From: Serripes groenlandicus
Lineage: Eukaryota > Mollusca > Bivalvia > Cardiida > Cardiidae
Direction of reading: 5' to 3'
Assembly: GCA_031761405.1 (NCBI GenBank)
Contig: JASEVX010000013.1
Location: forward strand, 36,639,033 to 36,703,032
DNA length: 64,000 bases
Under the pieces are notes generated by a model that was given only the letters and a program-made list of their open reading frames with translations, had not been told where the DNA came from and ran no database searches. This document shows positions 1-12,189 of the stretch, one piece after another. Each line of letters begins with the position of its first letter. Within the stretch, counting starts at the first letter, position 1. Position numbers and translations under genes: made by a program.

Positions 1-1424
1 AATGTACAGTTAAGCAGTTCTCTGATGAGATTATTAACTAATGAAAATGTGATGTTTCTGCAACTTTATTCAACAATATAGAATGACTAAACGTCTAACA
101 AGAGCAAGATAGAAAACGATAGAGCGAGCGAGTTATAGACGGTATTTTTATCATTTAATGAGAATGCGTATTACAAATAAGGAAAACAATAGTCCATTCA
201 ATAATGGGACGTAAACTACGACATACTACACTTGTGACAAAAACGAGAATTTGTTCAAGAAGAGCAATGTCTTCCTTTGCTGCAATGGTTTCAACTCAAT
301 TTGATTATATTATTTGTTATTATACTATAATTTAAAGAAATCTCCTTATATATATATTTGCATAGATGTTTAAAAAGTCGTCTTTTATCGAGTTAATTAA
401 TACACGTAGTTCTTAAATTAATGAAGTTGATGAGCTGGTTAACAACTGCGAGGCATTTAAACAAAATCTCAAATAACATAACTATTTTTAACGAAGTTGA
501 GAATGTTCTTCAATTGGAGACCGACAGACAGGCAGTATTAATTAGAATAGATCAGCCAGAGCCTTCAGTTTCGGTGATTCAGTTCCGTTGCTTTAATGAT
601 AACCCGACTATGTAGCGCGTTAACACATCATGTACAATTTATGTGTAATAAAAGTGTATTTTGATAATAAACTTCAAAACATTGTGAAAAAATGGAGAAT
701 TGCTCATCAAGAGACATTACTTCTTTTGCTTCAATGTTTTCAACACTCGTCTGCTGCAAATGCGTCTACATGTGGAAAAGAAGGATATAACATTATTTAT
801 CGTAACATTACAAGAATTAAACATAAAATAACATTTGTTCATATTAACCCTGTATAACATGGTCTAGTTGAATATATCTATTTATAGAACAAAACATTAC
901 ATACTGAGCAAGCTATTGACATGTTTATAATCTATAAACCAATTCGGCACTCCTAAGATGTATTCGGCCGAGTTGTTCCGAATGCCATACATCGGAAAAT
1001 GTATAATATCAAAGACCAGTAGGTGTTTATAATATCATCGCAATAACTAATTAAACAAATACTTACAATATTGGAAATATATGTTTCATTTTAATTGAAC
1101 TATAATTAAAACTGTCTACATTCAATTTTAACTGTATTTTGACAAAGGCATTTCCGTTGAGTTTATGGTAATAATAACTTCTCCTCTCATCGTCAACTAT
1201 GGGAAAAGGTTCAAACAAACATCATTTAGCCCGGTGCTTGATCGTACCGCGCAATGACAATAATGATGAGCGATTTGCAGTTAAATGAACGTCAGTAAAC
1301 TTGATTTGAATTGTGAATAGGATATGTAACTCCAACTAGGTATTCGCATTCAGTTGTAGCTTCAGAAAGCACTCCAACTAGGCTTCAGCGTTCAACCAGA
1401 CTAGAATTGTCCACTTCACCAACA
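1..1424. other. Gene-poor flank with two hairpin-repeat remnants
   Basis: No coding region can be supported here; the open frames at 421-615 and 630-857 are short and match no family I know. Two degraded members of the dispersed hairpin family lie at about 233-320 and 670-800. They are recognisable by a 'gagaattgctcat' type core followed by 'ttttgcttcaatgttttcaac' type sequence and a 'gtctgctgcaaatgcg' arm. Confidence 0.5.
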
Positions 1425-1690
1425 CTCAGAATGGTAAAGAAAGCCATGGTACTTAGATTGTTATAGAGCTCATCTGGATAGGTCATCTGTGGTACTCAGA
1501 ATGGTAAAGAGATCATCTTGGCAGACACCATGGTACTTATATAGTTAAATAGCTCATCTGGATAGGTTATCTATGGTCCTCAGAAAGGTACTGAGTTAAT
1601 CTTGGTAGACAGCCATGGTACTTAGATAGTTATATAACTGGTCATCTGGGGTCCTCAGAAAGGTACAGATCAATCATGGCAAGCCACTCG
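1425..1690. repeat. 85-bp tandem repeat, about 3 copies
   Basis: The phrase CCATGGTACTTA recurs at 1444, 1528 and 1613, spacing 84-85 bp. Each copy also carries CTCATCTGGATAGGT and CTCAGAAWGGTA. Copies are diverged from each other by substitutions and small indels. No coding potential is apparent. Confidence 0.75.
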
Positions 1691-2545
1691 CTTTACGGGT
1701 ATTAATTTATTTATACTTATTTATTTTACATCGATTGAGAAACAAGCTATTGGCTTATCTCAATTTCGCTCGGTATCTTGTTTCTGGTTTATTTACTATT
1801 TATCGTGTTACTTTTGTGTAAAACTCTTAAAGGCAAACCCCGCTGATCACTGGATTAAAACATTGGAACTTTGGTACGAGAGTCCATCCACTGTCTTCTA
1901 CGGTTTGCATAATATATGTTTACATATTGTTAATGCTGCTATATAGAAAACCTGAACAGCAAGACACTATCAACAGGATATACCGTTAGTGCTACATAAC
2001 ATAAGAGGTTAGACAGATAATAACAACAACAACTATTACAAAAACATCAGCACAACTATACTTATTTCAAGCTTAAATATTGAAACTGTACACAGGGAGC
2101 ATAAACAATGAGTGCAATGGCTTCGTATGTAACAATTTCTTTTCCAGAATGTTTTTGACGTAGATGCTGCCAGGACCTGGCCTGTAAACTGGCTGATGTT
2201 ATATATGCTAACACACAATATACTGGTACATTACCTAAGTGGGAGATGTATAACAACAACATCAAAACAACAACTACTACTACTATATTTAGGACAATCG
2301 AATATTTGGGGGTATTCATCTGCACATACAGTACTATTAAGATCTGTAGACAAAGAGCAGCATCTTAAATCCATATCTTCTATTCCCAGGTGCCTACTCC
2401 GTTCAAACATAAGGTCATGGCTAGAACACCCAAGATTAGACAGTATGTGTTTGTGGAGATAGGTGGTATTTATATGTAGAGGTCCAATGTTGTGTAGAAC
2501 AATATTCTACTCTATATATGCATTTTTCTAACAATATATCATCAT
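1691..2545. other. Intergenic, no feature recognised
   Basis: Open frames on both strands around 2036-2462 overlap each other and have no recognisable domain. Sequence upstream of 2546 may include the rest of a 5' LTR, but the LTR start cannot be placed because the 3' copy is not alignable that far. Confidence 0.4.
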
Positions 2546-2598
2546 AACCACATTTACATTTGATGAATAAGGTTTAGCTGTCTGCGACAGGGAGAACA
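2546..2598 (+). repeat. 3' end of the 5' LTR
   Basis: This segment matches 6949-7002 with a few mismatches and ends in the same AGAACA. The match stops at that hexamer in both places, as expected at an LTR/internal boundary. The upstream limit of the LTR is not determined. Confidence 0.6.
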
Positions 2599-2636
2599 GT
2601 AAATAAATCCCGACTTCTACGTGATTGTAATTCACG

Positions 2637-3815
2637 ATGGCTGAGGGAGGAATGCCGCACACACCACCATCAGAACATGCATCAAACTTAAGCACATCAA
2701 GCTTTCTTGCAAAGAAGAAGCGTGCTGAGGCCGAAGCAGCAAGAGCTAGATTGTCATTTGCGGAAGAGGAAGCAGATTTATAGGTAAAATAGGAAATTTT
2801 ACAAAGAAGTAAAGAACTTGCGGCACTCGAAGCCGAAGCAGTCTTACTTGAAACAGTCGACGGTGGTTCAAGGTCAATCTTCGAAAGATTAAAAGACTTA
2901 CCAAAGGGAACCATTTATAAATTGATGTAAACACAGTCTTACATTCATTCCCTGGATGGATATGAACCCGAAAGACATAATACTCCCATAATACCTCTCA
3001 TAACAACTCCAATGTTAACACTTCTATTTCAAACGCAAATGTTGATATCACCAAATATCTTTTGCGAAAAGACATTCTTAAAGACAGACTATACACATTT
3101 AGTGACTTAGTTGAGCATTATTTGGGCTGGAAGGAAACATTCATCAGTGATATTGACGAAATAGAAGGAAAGGAAAAGGAGGAGTTAGATTTGCTATTAA
3201 GGTGGGCGGGACCAGGAGTATAACAGATATACAGCATCAAGACTACAAATATCTTTTATCCTATATTTTGATTTGAACGAGCATGGACGCGACTGGTCTC
3301 GCAACACGGCGTTCCCGAGAAGGTGGAACATGCCCTACGGATGAAACTGAATAACGTGCAGCGCATCACCTTCTAAGGTAAACTCAAACTATTTGATCTT
3401 TCAGACATTTTATCTGAAATTCGAGCAATAAAAGAACAAACACAGTACAGTCAACTGTTAAGTTACCTCGATACTGCCCCAGAAATAAACCCGACTATAT
3501 GTAAATTACCCATCACTCTCCAGAACAAATGGCGCCAAAGAGCTATAGATTACAAACGTCTTCATAAATCTTGTTTTCCCCCATTTGCTTTCTTTTGCGA
3601 CTTTATTTATGACACACCTGCTACGTGCAATGATCCTAGTTTTGATTTTGGCTCTCAGTCTGATAAAGAATACGTTACACGTACAGAACGTCAGATATCA
3701 GTGGCAAAAACCTCTACGTTGAAACACTATGAAGTTGTAGAACACTTTCCATGAGTTGTGCATAACAGTAATCACTCTCTCAATAAATGCAGAACGTCCA
3801 GACATAAAACCCTAA
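2637..3815 (+). pseudogene. BEL/Pao gag remnant
   Basis: The reading starts at an ATG at 2637 just inside the LTR. The N-terminal part is a charged Ala/Glu/Lys-rich helix (KKKRAEAEAARARLSFAEEEA) typical of the coiled-coil start of bivalve BEL/Pao gag, broken by two in-frame TAG codons near 2781-2791. Downstream in other frames are pieces typical of the DUF1759 capsid-like region: a block with RLYTFSDLVEHYLGWKETF near 3085-3140, LLLRWAGPG near 3190-3220, and KLNNVQRITF followed by LKLFDLSDILSEIRAIKEQ near 3345-3440. At least three frame changes and several stops separate the pieces. Confidence 0.75.
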
Positions 3816-4540
3816 ATGTTAAAACAGCATGGTGTATGTTTTAAATGCTGTAATGGAAAACATCTAAGAAAAGACTGCAATTTTGCCATCAAATGCATGT
3901 ATACAACAACAACATTGAATCACATTGGTATGGATTCCAAGTGTACGGAACTCTGTGAAACAGTGGAAATCATGTGCCAACATTGTTTTGGTGCACATTA
4001 TAAATCGCAACTGTGTAACGTTCCGCCCCTTAAGGCTAATGCAATAATTGACGACCAGACCGATTACTCCTTATGCAAACCAGAACTATTTAACTATTTC
4101 GGTATCAGAACAGCAGCATTTCCATATTCATTGAGAAGTTATGGTGGAAGCGTAACTGTAAAAGGCAGACGTGCTGCTGGTTTCGAAGTTATATCGATTG
4201 ACGAACGCGAGTCCATGGAACTCACTTTTCTTACAGAGTGTCATATGATTCCATATAACAGGAATAAAATCCCTACACCCCCAAGTAGCAAGAAACCATC
4301 CACATCTCATGTGTATTGAGTCTTTTATTTCCCCAATGGACAACAATGCAAATATTCTGCTTCTAATAGGCAGAGACATACATGATGTCAGCTCATCAGA
4401 TTTTAGACCAGAACATTGGAAACGGAGATCAACCCTTTGCTCAAAGACTCCGCTTAGGCTGGGTAATCATAGGACAGTGTTGCTTAGACGGGGCTCATTT
4501 TCCACAAATAATCGATTCTTTGAAAACCTATGTGCACGGT
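3816..4540 (+). pseudogene. BEL/Pao zinc knuckle and aspartic protease remnant
   Basis: The frame from 3816 begins with a CX2CX4HX4C zinc knuckle (CFKCCNGKHLRKDC), the nucleic-acid-binding end of gag. A second Cys/His cluster follows. The protease-like region then reads NAIIDDQTDYSLCKPELF, RTAAFPYSLRS and RRAAGFEVISID, corresponding to the DUF1758 retroviral-type protease seen in BEL/Pao. The usual catalytic D-[ST]-G style motif is altered here. The frame stops at 4317 and continues in another frame with NANILLLIGRDIHDV, then a third frame with FAQRLRLGWVIIGQCCLDG, which is the conserved linker into RT. Confidence 0.75.
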
Positions 4541-4679
4541 AGTGGACGCCCTTCATTGCTTGAACCATGTGAAAATGCCATTAACATACAGTTTGAAACT
4601 ACCAAACATGATAACAGGCTTAGTGAGTCATTTGAAGAAAAGCAATTTAAACAGTTAATGTCTGTAGAAATGAAGCGTT

Positions 4680-5361
4680 ATTCAAATGGAAATTGGAAAG
4701 CCCCACTTCCGTTTCAGGAGCAGCGACCATAGTTTCCAAATAACCGCTATTATGCGTTAAAACGCCCAACAATCTGTCTCACATCTCTGAGTAGGAAACC
4801 ATTGAAAAAGAAGCACACGTTAGATTTCATGAAGACACTTTTCGAAAACGGTCACGCAGAGAGAGAGCCTCCAAACTAAACTCACATGAATAGTCGTGGT
4901 ATCTGCCCCTATTTGGTGTTTACCATCCCCGCAAAAAGGGCAAAATAAGGAATGTATTTGATTCGTCTGCGAAATTCGGTGGTCTTTCTCTTAATGACGT
5001 TCTCATGACTGGACCGAATCTCACCAACAATGTCCTAGGCGTATTAATTAGGTTTAGAAAGGGTAAGGTTGCGGTCATGGCCGACATTCAACAGATGTTT
5101 TACAGTGTTTCAGTAAGACTAAATCACAGAGATTACTTACAATTTGTATGGCCGGAAGATAATGACCTTAGTAAACCGCTGGTAGACTATAACATGAAAG
5201 AACGTATGTTTGGCAATATCCCATCTCTTGCTTTTGCAAAATATGGCTTCGCGAAAACAGCCAACATATTAGAAGAAAAAGTTGATTCTGTTGTTAAAAA
5301 CTTGCGTCTTCACAAGATATGTTCAAACTCTCATGACGTTATAGCTCAATTCAACAATTAG
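4680..5361 (+). pseudogene. BEL/Pao reverse transcriptase remnant, catalytic segment deleted
   Basis: Pieces in two frames match the BEL/Pao RT: FGVYHPRKKGKIRNVFDSSA near 4912-4970, then an open stretch (5005-5361) with MADIQQMFYSV (first catalytic Asp region), RDYLQFVWPEDND and RMFGNIPSLAFAKYGFAKTA. In intact relatives a YVDDG box follows the last block, ahead of an NLRLHK block. Here the sequence jumps from KTANI to LEEKVDSVVKNLRLHK, so the YVDDG active-site segment is missing. A stop follows at 5359. The copy is dead. Confidence 0.8.
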
Positions 5362-5367
5362 GACCTA

Positions 5368-6160
5368 GTGAAAGATCTGAAATACTTAGATTTGGAAGAC
5401 GATTTACCACTACAACGAACCCTTGGTGTATGTTGGAATATTCAGTTAGATACATTCACTCTCAATATTATTCAAGATAATAACAATTTTACGCGACACG
5501 GCGTTTTGTCGACAATAAACGGACTATATGACCCATTGGGATTAGCGGCTGCATTAACCATCACAGGTAAACTACTGTTACATGAGAGCATGTGTAGCCA
5601 ACTTGATTGGATTAGCCATTACCACATGAGTTTCAAGAAAGATGGCATACATGGAAAGGCTCTCTTCATAGACTAAGTGAAATCCAAGTTCCCAGAATGT
5701 ATTCAGACATGAAAACATCTGATATACATTCCAGATACTTGTATGTGTATTCAGACGCGTCAGAGAAAGCAGTGGCTGCCGTAGCGTACTTAGTAACTAT
5801 ATATAGGTTCATAAATAAACAATTGGGTTTCGTTCTTGGAAAATCAAACGTTGCCCCGGAGCATGGCCATAACGTTCACCGATTAGAGCTGTGCGCTGCA
5901 GTTCTTGCCGTTGAAGTATATGATACATGTCGAAATGAGCTTGATATAGATTTCAGACAGGTGAAGTTCTTTACAGACAGTAAAGTAGTTCTCGGATATA
6001 TTTATAATGAGACAAAATGATTCTTCATCTATGTTGGAAACAGAATAGATCGCATTAGGCACTCAACTAGTCTAAACCAGTGGAACTATGTTCCCTCATT
6101 GATAAACCCAGCTAATGACGCGACAAGAGGGGTAACTGTGTAAATGGCTTAATGTTCCTA
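5368..6160 (+). pseudogene. BEL/Pao RT thumb and RNase H remnant
   Basis: The first frame (5368-5676) has DLPLQRTLGVCWNIQ and GLYDPLGLAAALTITGK, the conserved BEL/Pao connection after the RT palm. The next frame (5697-6020) is the RNase H domain: YVYSDASEKAVAAVAYL (first Asp), FVLGKSNVAPEHGHNVHRLE with the Glu, ELCAAVLAVEVY, and FFTDSKVVLGYI (third acidic residue). A stop at 6018 interrupts it. The frame carries on with FFIYVGNRIDRIRHSTS and QWNYVPSLINPANDATRG, the usual end of this region. Confidence 0.85.
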
Positions 6161-6948
6161 GACACGAACTACGGCAGAACAATGGCAACCATGGTGACAA
6201 ACCAGCCTTCCCATTTGTGCTTCCTGAAGAAGATTATGAAGTTTGTGCATTAGTGTCTACATCATCTCAAAGTTACTCCCTAGGGTGCCATAGATTTGAG
6301 AGATTCTCATCCTGGAAATGAATAATCGGGAGTGTAATGTATGTAAACAAAACTTCCCTACGACTCGAGCTCAGTATTTAACCCAGCAAGACCAAAGAGT
6401 TATCATGAAAGATTCTCAAGACATTGTAACATGCTCAGCTAGAAACGAACATTTCAAACCCAATTATTGTTCCACGTCACCATCTGAGTAGACTAATTAT
6501 GAGACACTTCCATGATAAGACATATCATCAAGGTCACCAATTTACAGAAGGAAATATTCGAAATCCGGTTTCTGGCTCTTAGGTTGCAAACGTCATGCTT
6601 CAGCATGCATACATGATTGCTTTCAATGTCGCAAATCGAGAATGTTTCTAGTTAACCAAAAAATGTCAAATCTTCCATTTGATAGACTAGACCCTAAACC
6701 TCCCTTCACTCACATTGGGATCGATTTCGTCGGATCATTGTGTATTTCAAGCAGACGACTGAAGTTTGCAATCGATTTGAAGGGGAATAATCGATGATTT
6801 ACTTAATTCCAGTAACTCATGGTTTATCTCCTTTTACTCAATAAGACGTGCGTGCGGGCAATGATCAGATGTTTTCAAATTCGGTTATGAGGCTGATTTA
6901 TGGTGCCTATTCTTATGATTGTTTTTTTGTTTTATATTTCTTGTTATT
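6161..6948 (+). pseudogene. BEL/Pao integrase remnant, truncated
   Basis: Fragments in several frames: PRHHLSRLIMRHFHDKTYHQG with QFTEGNIR (the His pair of the integrase zinc finger), then CKRHASACIHDCFQC with a CX2C pair, then MSNLPFDRLDPKPPFTHIG and IDFVG, which holds the first catalytic Asp of the DDE core. Recognisable integrase ends near 6790 in a run of stops, before the second Asp and the Glu. The sequence then passes into the 3' LTR, so about two thirds of integrase is missing by deletion or decay. Confidence 0.75.
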
Positions 6949-7002
6949 TACCACATGTACATTCGATGAATAAATGTTTAGCTGTATGAAACAGGCAGAA
7001 CA
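6949..7002 (+). repeat. 3' end of the 3' LTR
   Basis: It aligns with 2546-2598 and ends in the same AGAACA. More LTR sequence probably lies upstream between 6830 and 6948 but is too diverged to align by eye. Confidence 0.55.
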
Positions 7003-10000
7003 AAAGGTATTTGTCTGTCGTCACAAGAAAACTAATAAGTTAGAAAAATGTAAACTAAATAATTAAACAAACAAAAATAAATAGAAAAATGTAAACTAAA
7101 TAATTAAACAAACAAAACTAAATAATTAAACAAACAAAAATAAATAGAAAAACAGATAGAAAGAAAGAAATGAAAAATGAAAAGGTGAACGATAGAGGGA
7201 TATAGTTCGGAAATCTAACAAACGCTCATAATTATAATATTGATAAAGTATTATAATTTGAAAAAGGGGAGAACTTAGACCTTTACACATATCTTGCTAC
7301 GTACAAGGCGTTTACTTAGGGACATTTATCATTATTATTTAGTTTGTTAAAGATAACATTTTAAGACGGAACTAAGTTTAAGCCATGATTGTTTCTTAAA
7401 TCAAGTTATGCACTTTAACTTGTCAAGTAAGAAAACACAATTGGTTAAGTTAATCCTCCACAAGAAGGTACCACTGTAAGGCGGAATGCTATACTGCTTT
7501 ATCATGGAATGGAAAGTTATGAGTGTCATTTAGTTTATGGGTTTATACGTCCACGGCATGTAGACAATGGACACACTGCAGGCAGCCAGTGAAACATAGA
7601 TACTTTTTTTGTAACAAGTTAGGTTAAAATTAAAAGTAGGGAAATATTAACATCAAGAATAATGTGAACATTTTGTTTTTGTTTTTTGGGGTTTTCAATA
7701 GTGTTTTAAATCCGTTGTATCGAAATAAGTAAAGGGAAACTAAAATTTCATAAAGAATTATTAAAGTTTCGTTTTAATTATATTAACGAAAATGAATTAT
7801 CAAGTCCTAAAATTATATAATTTTAGGTAAGCATATGTCTCTAAGTTGTAGGTTTATTAAATAGAATAGCAATGTCGTCTGCACTTTCTGAATGCATAGC
7901 TCTAATGACATTAATTCTGTGTGATTGGGACAGTGCATCTAAAATGCAGGTTGTTATGACTACAATGTTTACATTATTTCGCATTAACAACATGCTTATG
8001 ACAATTTGGAAATTTGACAATTTGGGAAGTGTCTTGGTTTTTTTTGTCGGAAGAGGATGTTCTTTTGATACAAATTCGTAATTAGATGCGCGGCTCGCAA
8101 TGCACTGTTAGGCTTGTAAAATGTATCTTTCTACGCGACATTATTTGTCTTTCGGGTTATTAGGAATTTACGTCTCCTTTATTGAAGAGATAATTAGGAA
8201 TTCTTACCAGAGGTGTATCTGTATTCGGACAAAAACAAGTATGACATTTCCTGTAGCTTAATTCTTTAAATATATTAACGTTACGATTGAACATTTGCCG
8301 GGAAGAGAAAAAACATGTGCTGGCATGCTATCCCGTGCAAGGCATAACTATATAAGATTAGATTGCCTAGTATGACGGTTCACAAAGCAATATGAATAAT
8401 TCAAGGGCTGTTTTTGTCTATGACCGCCATCGTATAAATAAGCTAATTAAGAATATGACCGACCACGTTGTATGGTCGTATTTTGTTTTATTAATGTCTA
8501 CCATCCGTTGTTCCAGGTGGGGAAACGACATGCCTGTCATTCGGATAATTGCTTTGACAGTTGTAGTCACGATGACACAGGTAGTTAGTTTATAGAAAAC
8601 ATAGTATTTATAAGTTAATGTAGGTAAACAGTTATACTTGACAGCTGATAATTGTTGTTTTTCATGTTTGCATCTGTACCCGGTTACTTATATATGTTCA
8701 TGGGGACGTTTTGAAAGCAATAATTATGTGTTAATGTCTATATATTGCAAAACTGTGTGTTTTTGATAAAAATGAAAGCAAGGAATGACAAAGAGCCTTC
8801 AGTCCCGACGATGGGAAGATCGAGAATAGATCCGAACTAGCGGCTGACTAGTCCTGTTGGCGAAGAACTGGCTGCACATCAGTTGCAGGGCGATGCAGAT
8901 TGCACCTGAAAATATACGATTATATATACATTATGCGATGGCCATTACTATGAACTTGTTATATGTTGAAGATGTGTGTTATTATTTTGACATTATACGA
9001 TGTATATGTATCATTGTGTCTGATTTAATTATGCATATTCCAGGTTGTCTTCATTTACAATTGTTTCAGCACTGATTGTATGTATTATTATTGTTATGTG
9101 TATATCGATATAGGCCACTGTTGTATAACCTTCGGCCGATCGATATGAACCACGACAGCGAAAGGAGAAAAATGGACATTTGATACCTTTGGTTTACACT
9201 GATTTTTCTGTGTTGGATTAAGTGGTCCTTGTCGATGAATTATATGGTTGGTGCGGACTTAAAATATCATTCTTGTCATCGGAAAGCGATATTGGCATAG
9301 CACCCTATTATTGTCTACGAGAAGTGGTATAGAAAAGTCGTGGGCAGTAGGCTATTATCGACAATGTGACTTGTAAAAGAGTCTAAAAATGGTCGACGTG
9401 TTCGATCATTTGATCGCTAATTTTAATTCCTTTATTACCGTTGGTTTGGCTATGTAATGGCTTTGTTATATGTTGTATATTGCATTAATAACTTGTTTGA
9501 GACGCCATCAATTGAAAATTGTTAAGAAGATCAAAAAAGCTCCGTTTAAGACGTAGCTATACAACTATCGTTTAGGAGTAGAGGATCAGACCTGTTATTC
9601 TTTGTCAACGACGAAGCTGCGCAGCAATCGTTACCACTAGCAGGAATAAGTCTGAAGGTTCCGTAAATGATAAAGTTATGCAATAAATTCCCAATGCAGA
9701 TGACTCACGAATCGTTATCGTAAGGTAAACGGGCCATTAAGTCTGAACACCGAAATAGTTATGCTATTTCAAGCTCATTTGATGATGCAGAATGCTTCCG
9801 ATGGCGATGTGCCATTGGCTGAAATTCAGGCAAAATTGCGCCAAAACGGACCATTGAGTCTGAAAACTGAAATAGTTATGATCATTGATAGACGTTCCAA
9901 AACTGCCAAATGAAAGGAAAATACAGCGATATTATTCGATCTAGCTGAATAATGTTTACAGTGAGACATTTCCGGGCTATTAAATTGTTGCTTTGATTTA

Positions 10001-10429
10001 TGGACAGTATTTTGAAGAGAAATCGCCGTTTCAATTATTGTGTAGGTTTTAATTACAAATATGTAGTTGCTTTATAATAGCAGGTGTCTGTTTTTGGTTT
10101 CAGTTTATTCCACGCTATAACTCATTCTTATCGAGTATTAGAGTCGTTCATATCGACTGATCTGCAGCGGATGACGTAGGAAATAGTTGACGCCAAAGGA
10201 ACAATTGTTCATTTTGAGCTTTGCCACCATGTCTGACCAATAATTATACATTCATTTATATATATTTTGTCTCATTGCCAAGTTGTCTTCAAAGTTATCT
10301 GCAGCAGATTCGTTGTATGTGGATAAAGGTTAATCATCTTGATATCAGACCAGCAGAGTCATAACATAATAAACAAGTGGACTAAAATGGTCCTTTATCG
10401 ATCCCCTGAGTGATTATATATTAGCAAAT
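7003..10429. other. Long gene-free stretch
   Basis: No protein family is recognised in the short frames (7872-8081, 8392-8595, 8857-9075). At 7040-7165 there is an A-rich short tandem sequence built from AATTAAACAAACAAAA. At 9530-9930 there are weak, diverged repeats of phrases such as TTAAGTCTGAA and GAAATAGTTATG. Nothing else is seen. Confidence 0.5.
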
Positions 10430-10900
10430 ATGATACTTCTTAAATCGGGGAAAATGTTATTAAGGTGGGATGAAACTGCAAGAAGTGGATACTGTTAATA
10501 AAATACCTCATAGGAGAAGGACGTAAGGCATTGAATCTCCGATAATTCCGCCTGGTCTTAATGTTTTTCAACCAATCAATATTGTATCAACATTATTTGT
10601 AAAGGGTTAGAGACATTCCTAACAAAATATCTTGAATTTCGACAAGTTGTTTAAGAGGAAAATAATTTCAAATAATTAGGCATTTGATTCCATTTGCTGA
10701 TGCCGCAGCAATCAAACCTAGAGATGTAATCATAATATTTCGACACTTTGAAAGCGTACCACTTAAGGAACATTCCTGTAACGTTTGGTCGTAATTAGTT
10801 CGGTGAATAAGGAGAAAATGACATTTGATGCTGTTTTTACCTACTTTCTGATGGCACCATATTGTTTTGTCTTTCGGCCAATCAATATTGCTTCTTCTAT
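10430..10900. repeat. Dispersed modular repeat (CTGATGCCGC family), copy 1
   Basis: It contains CTGATGCCGCAGCAATCAAA, CAACCAATCAATATTG (twice) and AGGAACATTCCTGT. The same phrases recur at 12190-12560 and 33880-34620, which marks an interspersed family made of ~150-bp modules. Orientation relative to any master element is unknown. Confidence 0.55.
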
Positions 10901-11029
10901 TGGATTCAACAGATCAAGGTGGCTTGAACATATGAGTGGATTAGGTGTAGATAGCATTTGAAGCTTAAAGTTCATTTTCCTAATATCTGATGTTAAAAAA
11001 TTGCTAAGTCTGTCAGACAATATTGCTTC

Positions 11030-11125
11030 TACCAATTGAGAACCGCATTCGTTGTGTAGTGGTAGAGCTTTCGACCGGGTGCAGGAGGTCGCTGCTTCGA
11101 TCCCCGGCTGGGTCACACTAAAAAC
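11030..11125 (+). repeat. tRNA-derived SINE-like fragment
   Basis: An A-box-like TGTAGTGGTAGAGC (near 11055) is followed about 40 bp later by a B-box-like GCTTCGATCCCCGG. The spacing is that of a tRNA-derived pol III promoter, but no cloverleaf can be completed and the flanks are not paired. I read it as a SINE head, not a tRNA gene. Confidence 0.6.
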
Positions 11126-11259
11126 TTTAAAAATGGTAGTAATGGCTGCCCTCCTTGGCGTTGAGGGATGCGGGGTAAGCAAATATTGACTGACTAGTGT
11201 CAGGATAAATGGACCAGTAGAACTTGAAAATGATCCAGGAAACACATGATAGAGCTGAA

Positions 11260-12078
11260 ACAAGAGGGCCGTATTGGCCATGGATCGCTCACCTGAGTAA
11301 AGTTAACCACATTGTCAATGACAATACCTCATTTTGGGGTCAGGTAAGCAAACAGGAGATTTCCCTTCAATTTAGCCTAGTGACCCTGTTTTGATACGCC
11401 GTGACCCATATTTTCGAACTTGGCCTAGAATCCTTCTGACAAAATTGCAACAGGCTCAATTTAAAAATACTGCTTCCAGACTGTTAACAATTGTTTCCTT
11501 CAATTTGGCCTAGTTGCCTAGTTTTTGATCAGACATCGTCCATATTCATATTTTACCTTGATATAAAACAATCACCAATTCAAGTTGAAAATGCGGCCTC
11601 CAGTGTTAATAAGAAATTCCTTCAATTTGACATTGTGACCTAGATTTCCTCCCGACATGACCAATATTCGAACTTGCTTCAGATAATCAAGACATACATT
11701 ATGACACAGTTTCAAGCTGCTGAAGCAAAGAATCTCTATAGAATGTTAACAAGATATTTTCCAAATTTTGCCTAGTGACCTAGGTTTTTACCGGTTATGA
11801 CTTATATTCAAACGTAGCCTAGATATCACCAAGACATTTCTTCAACATGATTAAGTTAAAAATGCGACCTCAAGAGTGTTAACAAGATTTTCTTTCAATT
11901 TAACATATTGACCTAGGTTTTGATCTGGCATGATCAATATTCAAACTTGGCCTAGAAATGATAAATAAGTTTCATGAAGATTTAATGATAATAGTGGCAT
12001 CTAGAGGGTTAACAAGCAAATTATTGGCGACGAACAACGGACAAAGGGCGATCACAAAAACTCACCATGAGCTAAAGA
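11260..12078 (+). repeat. Bivalve-type modular element with five internal modules
   Basis: It begins ACAAGAGGGCCGTATTGGCC followed by ATGGATCGCTCACCTGA and ends with AGGGCGATCACAAAAACTCA followed by CCATGAGC. Between them five modules of about 125-130 bp each carry a form of 'CAATTTGGCCTAGTGACCTAG', 'ATGACCAATATTCGAACTTGG' and 'GTGTTAACAAGA' (starts near 11366, 11500, 11628, 11757 and 11885). Arms plus a central tandem module array is an architecture known from several mollusc transposable elements; I cannot assign a superfamily. No coding sequence is present. Confidence 0.75.
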
Positions 12079-12189
12079 AAATTGAAAGCAGCGTAATCAA
12101 TTATCAATCTATTTAGTGTGCAAATGAACAATAAGGGATAATTTCTACCTCTTTATTTTGAAAGCAGAAAAGCGCTTTCATTAGCATGA

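Larger units (their letters stand above)
2546..7002 (+). mobile_element. Degenerate BEL/Pao LTR retrotransposon
   Basis: A single retroelement copy reads left to right in the order gag, protease, reverse transcriptase, RNase H, integrase. That order, with DUF1759-like gag and DUF1758-like protease, is diagnostic of BEL/Pao. The two edges share a sequence of about 53 bp (2546-2598 and 6949-7002), containing GATGAATAA, TTTAGCTG and a terminal AGAACA, which I read as the 3' ends of the 5' and 3' LTRs. The coding region has many stops and frameshifts, an internal RT deletion and an integrase cut short. It cannot move on its own. No envelope-like frame is seen. Confidence 0.85.

Noticed and set aside
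11030..11125. A functional tRNA gene
   Set aside because: A- and B-box-like motifs are present but no cloverleaf pairs can be formed; the same judgement applies to 15115-15215 and 20330-20395.
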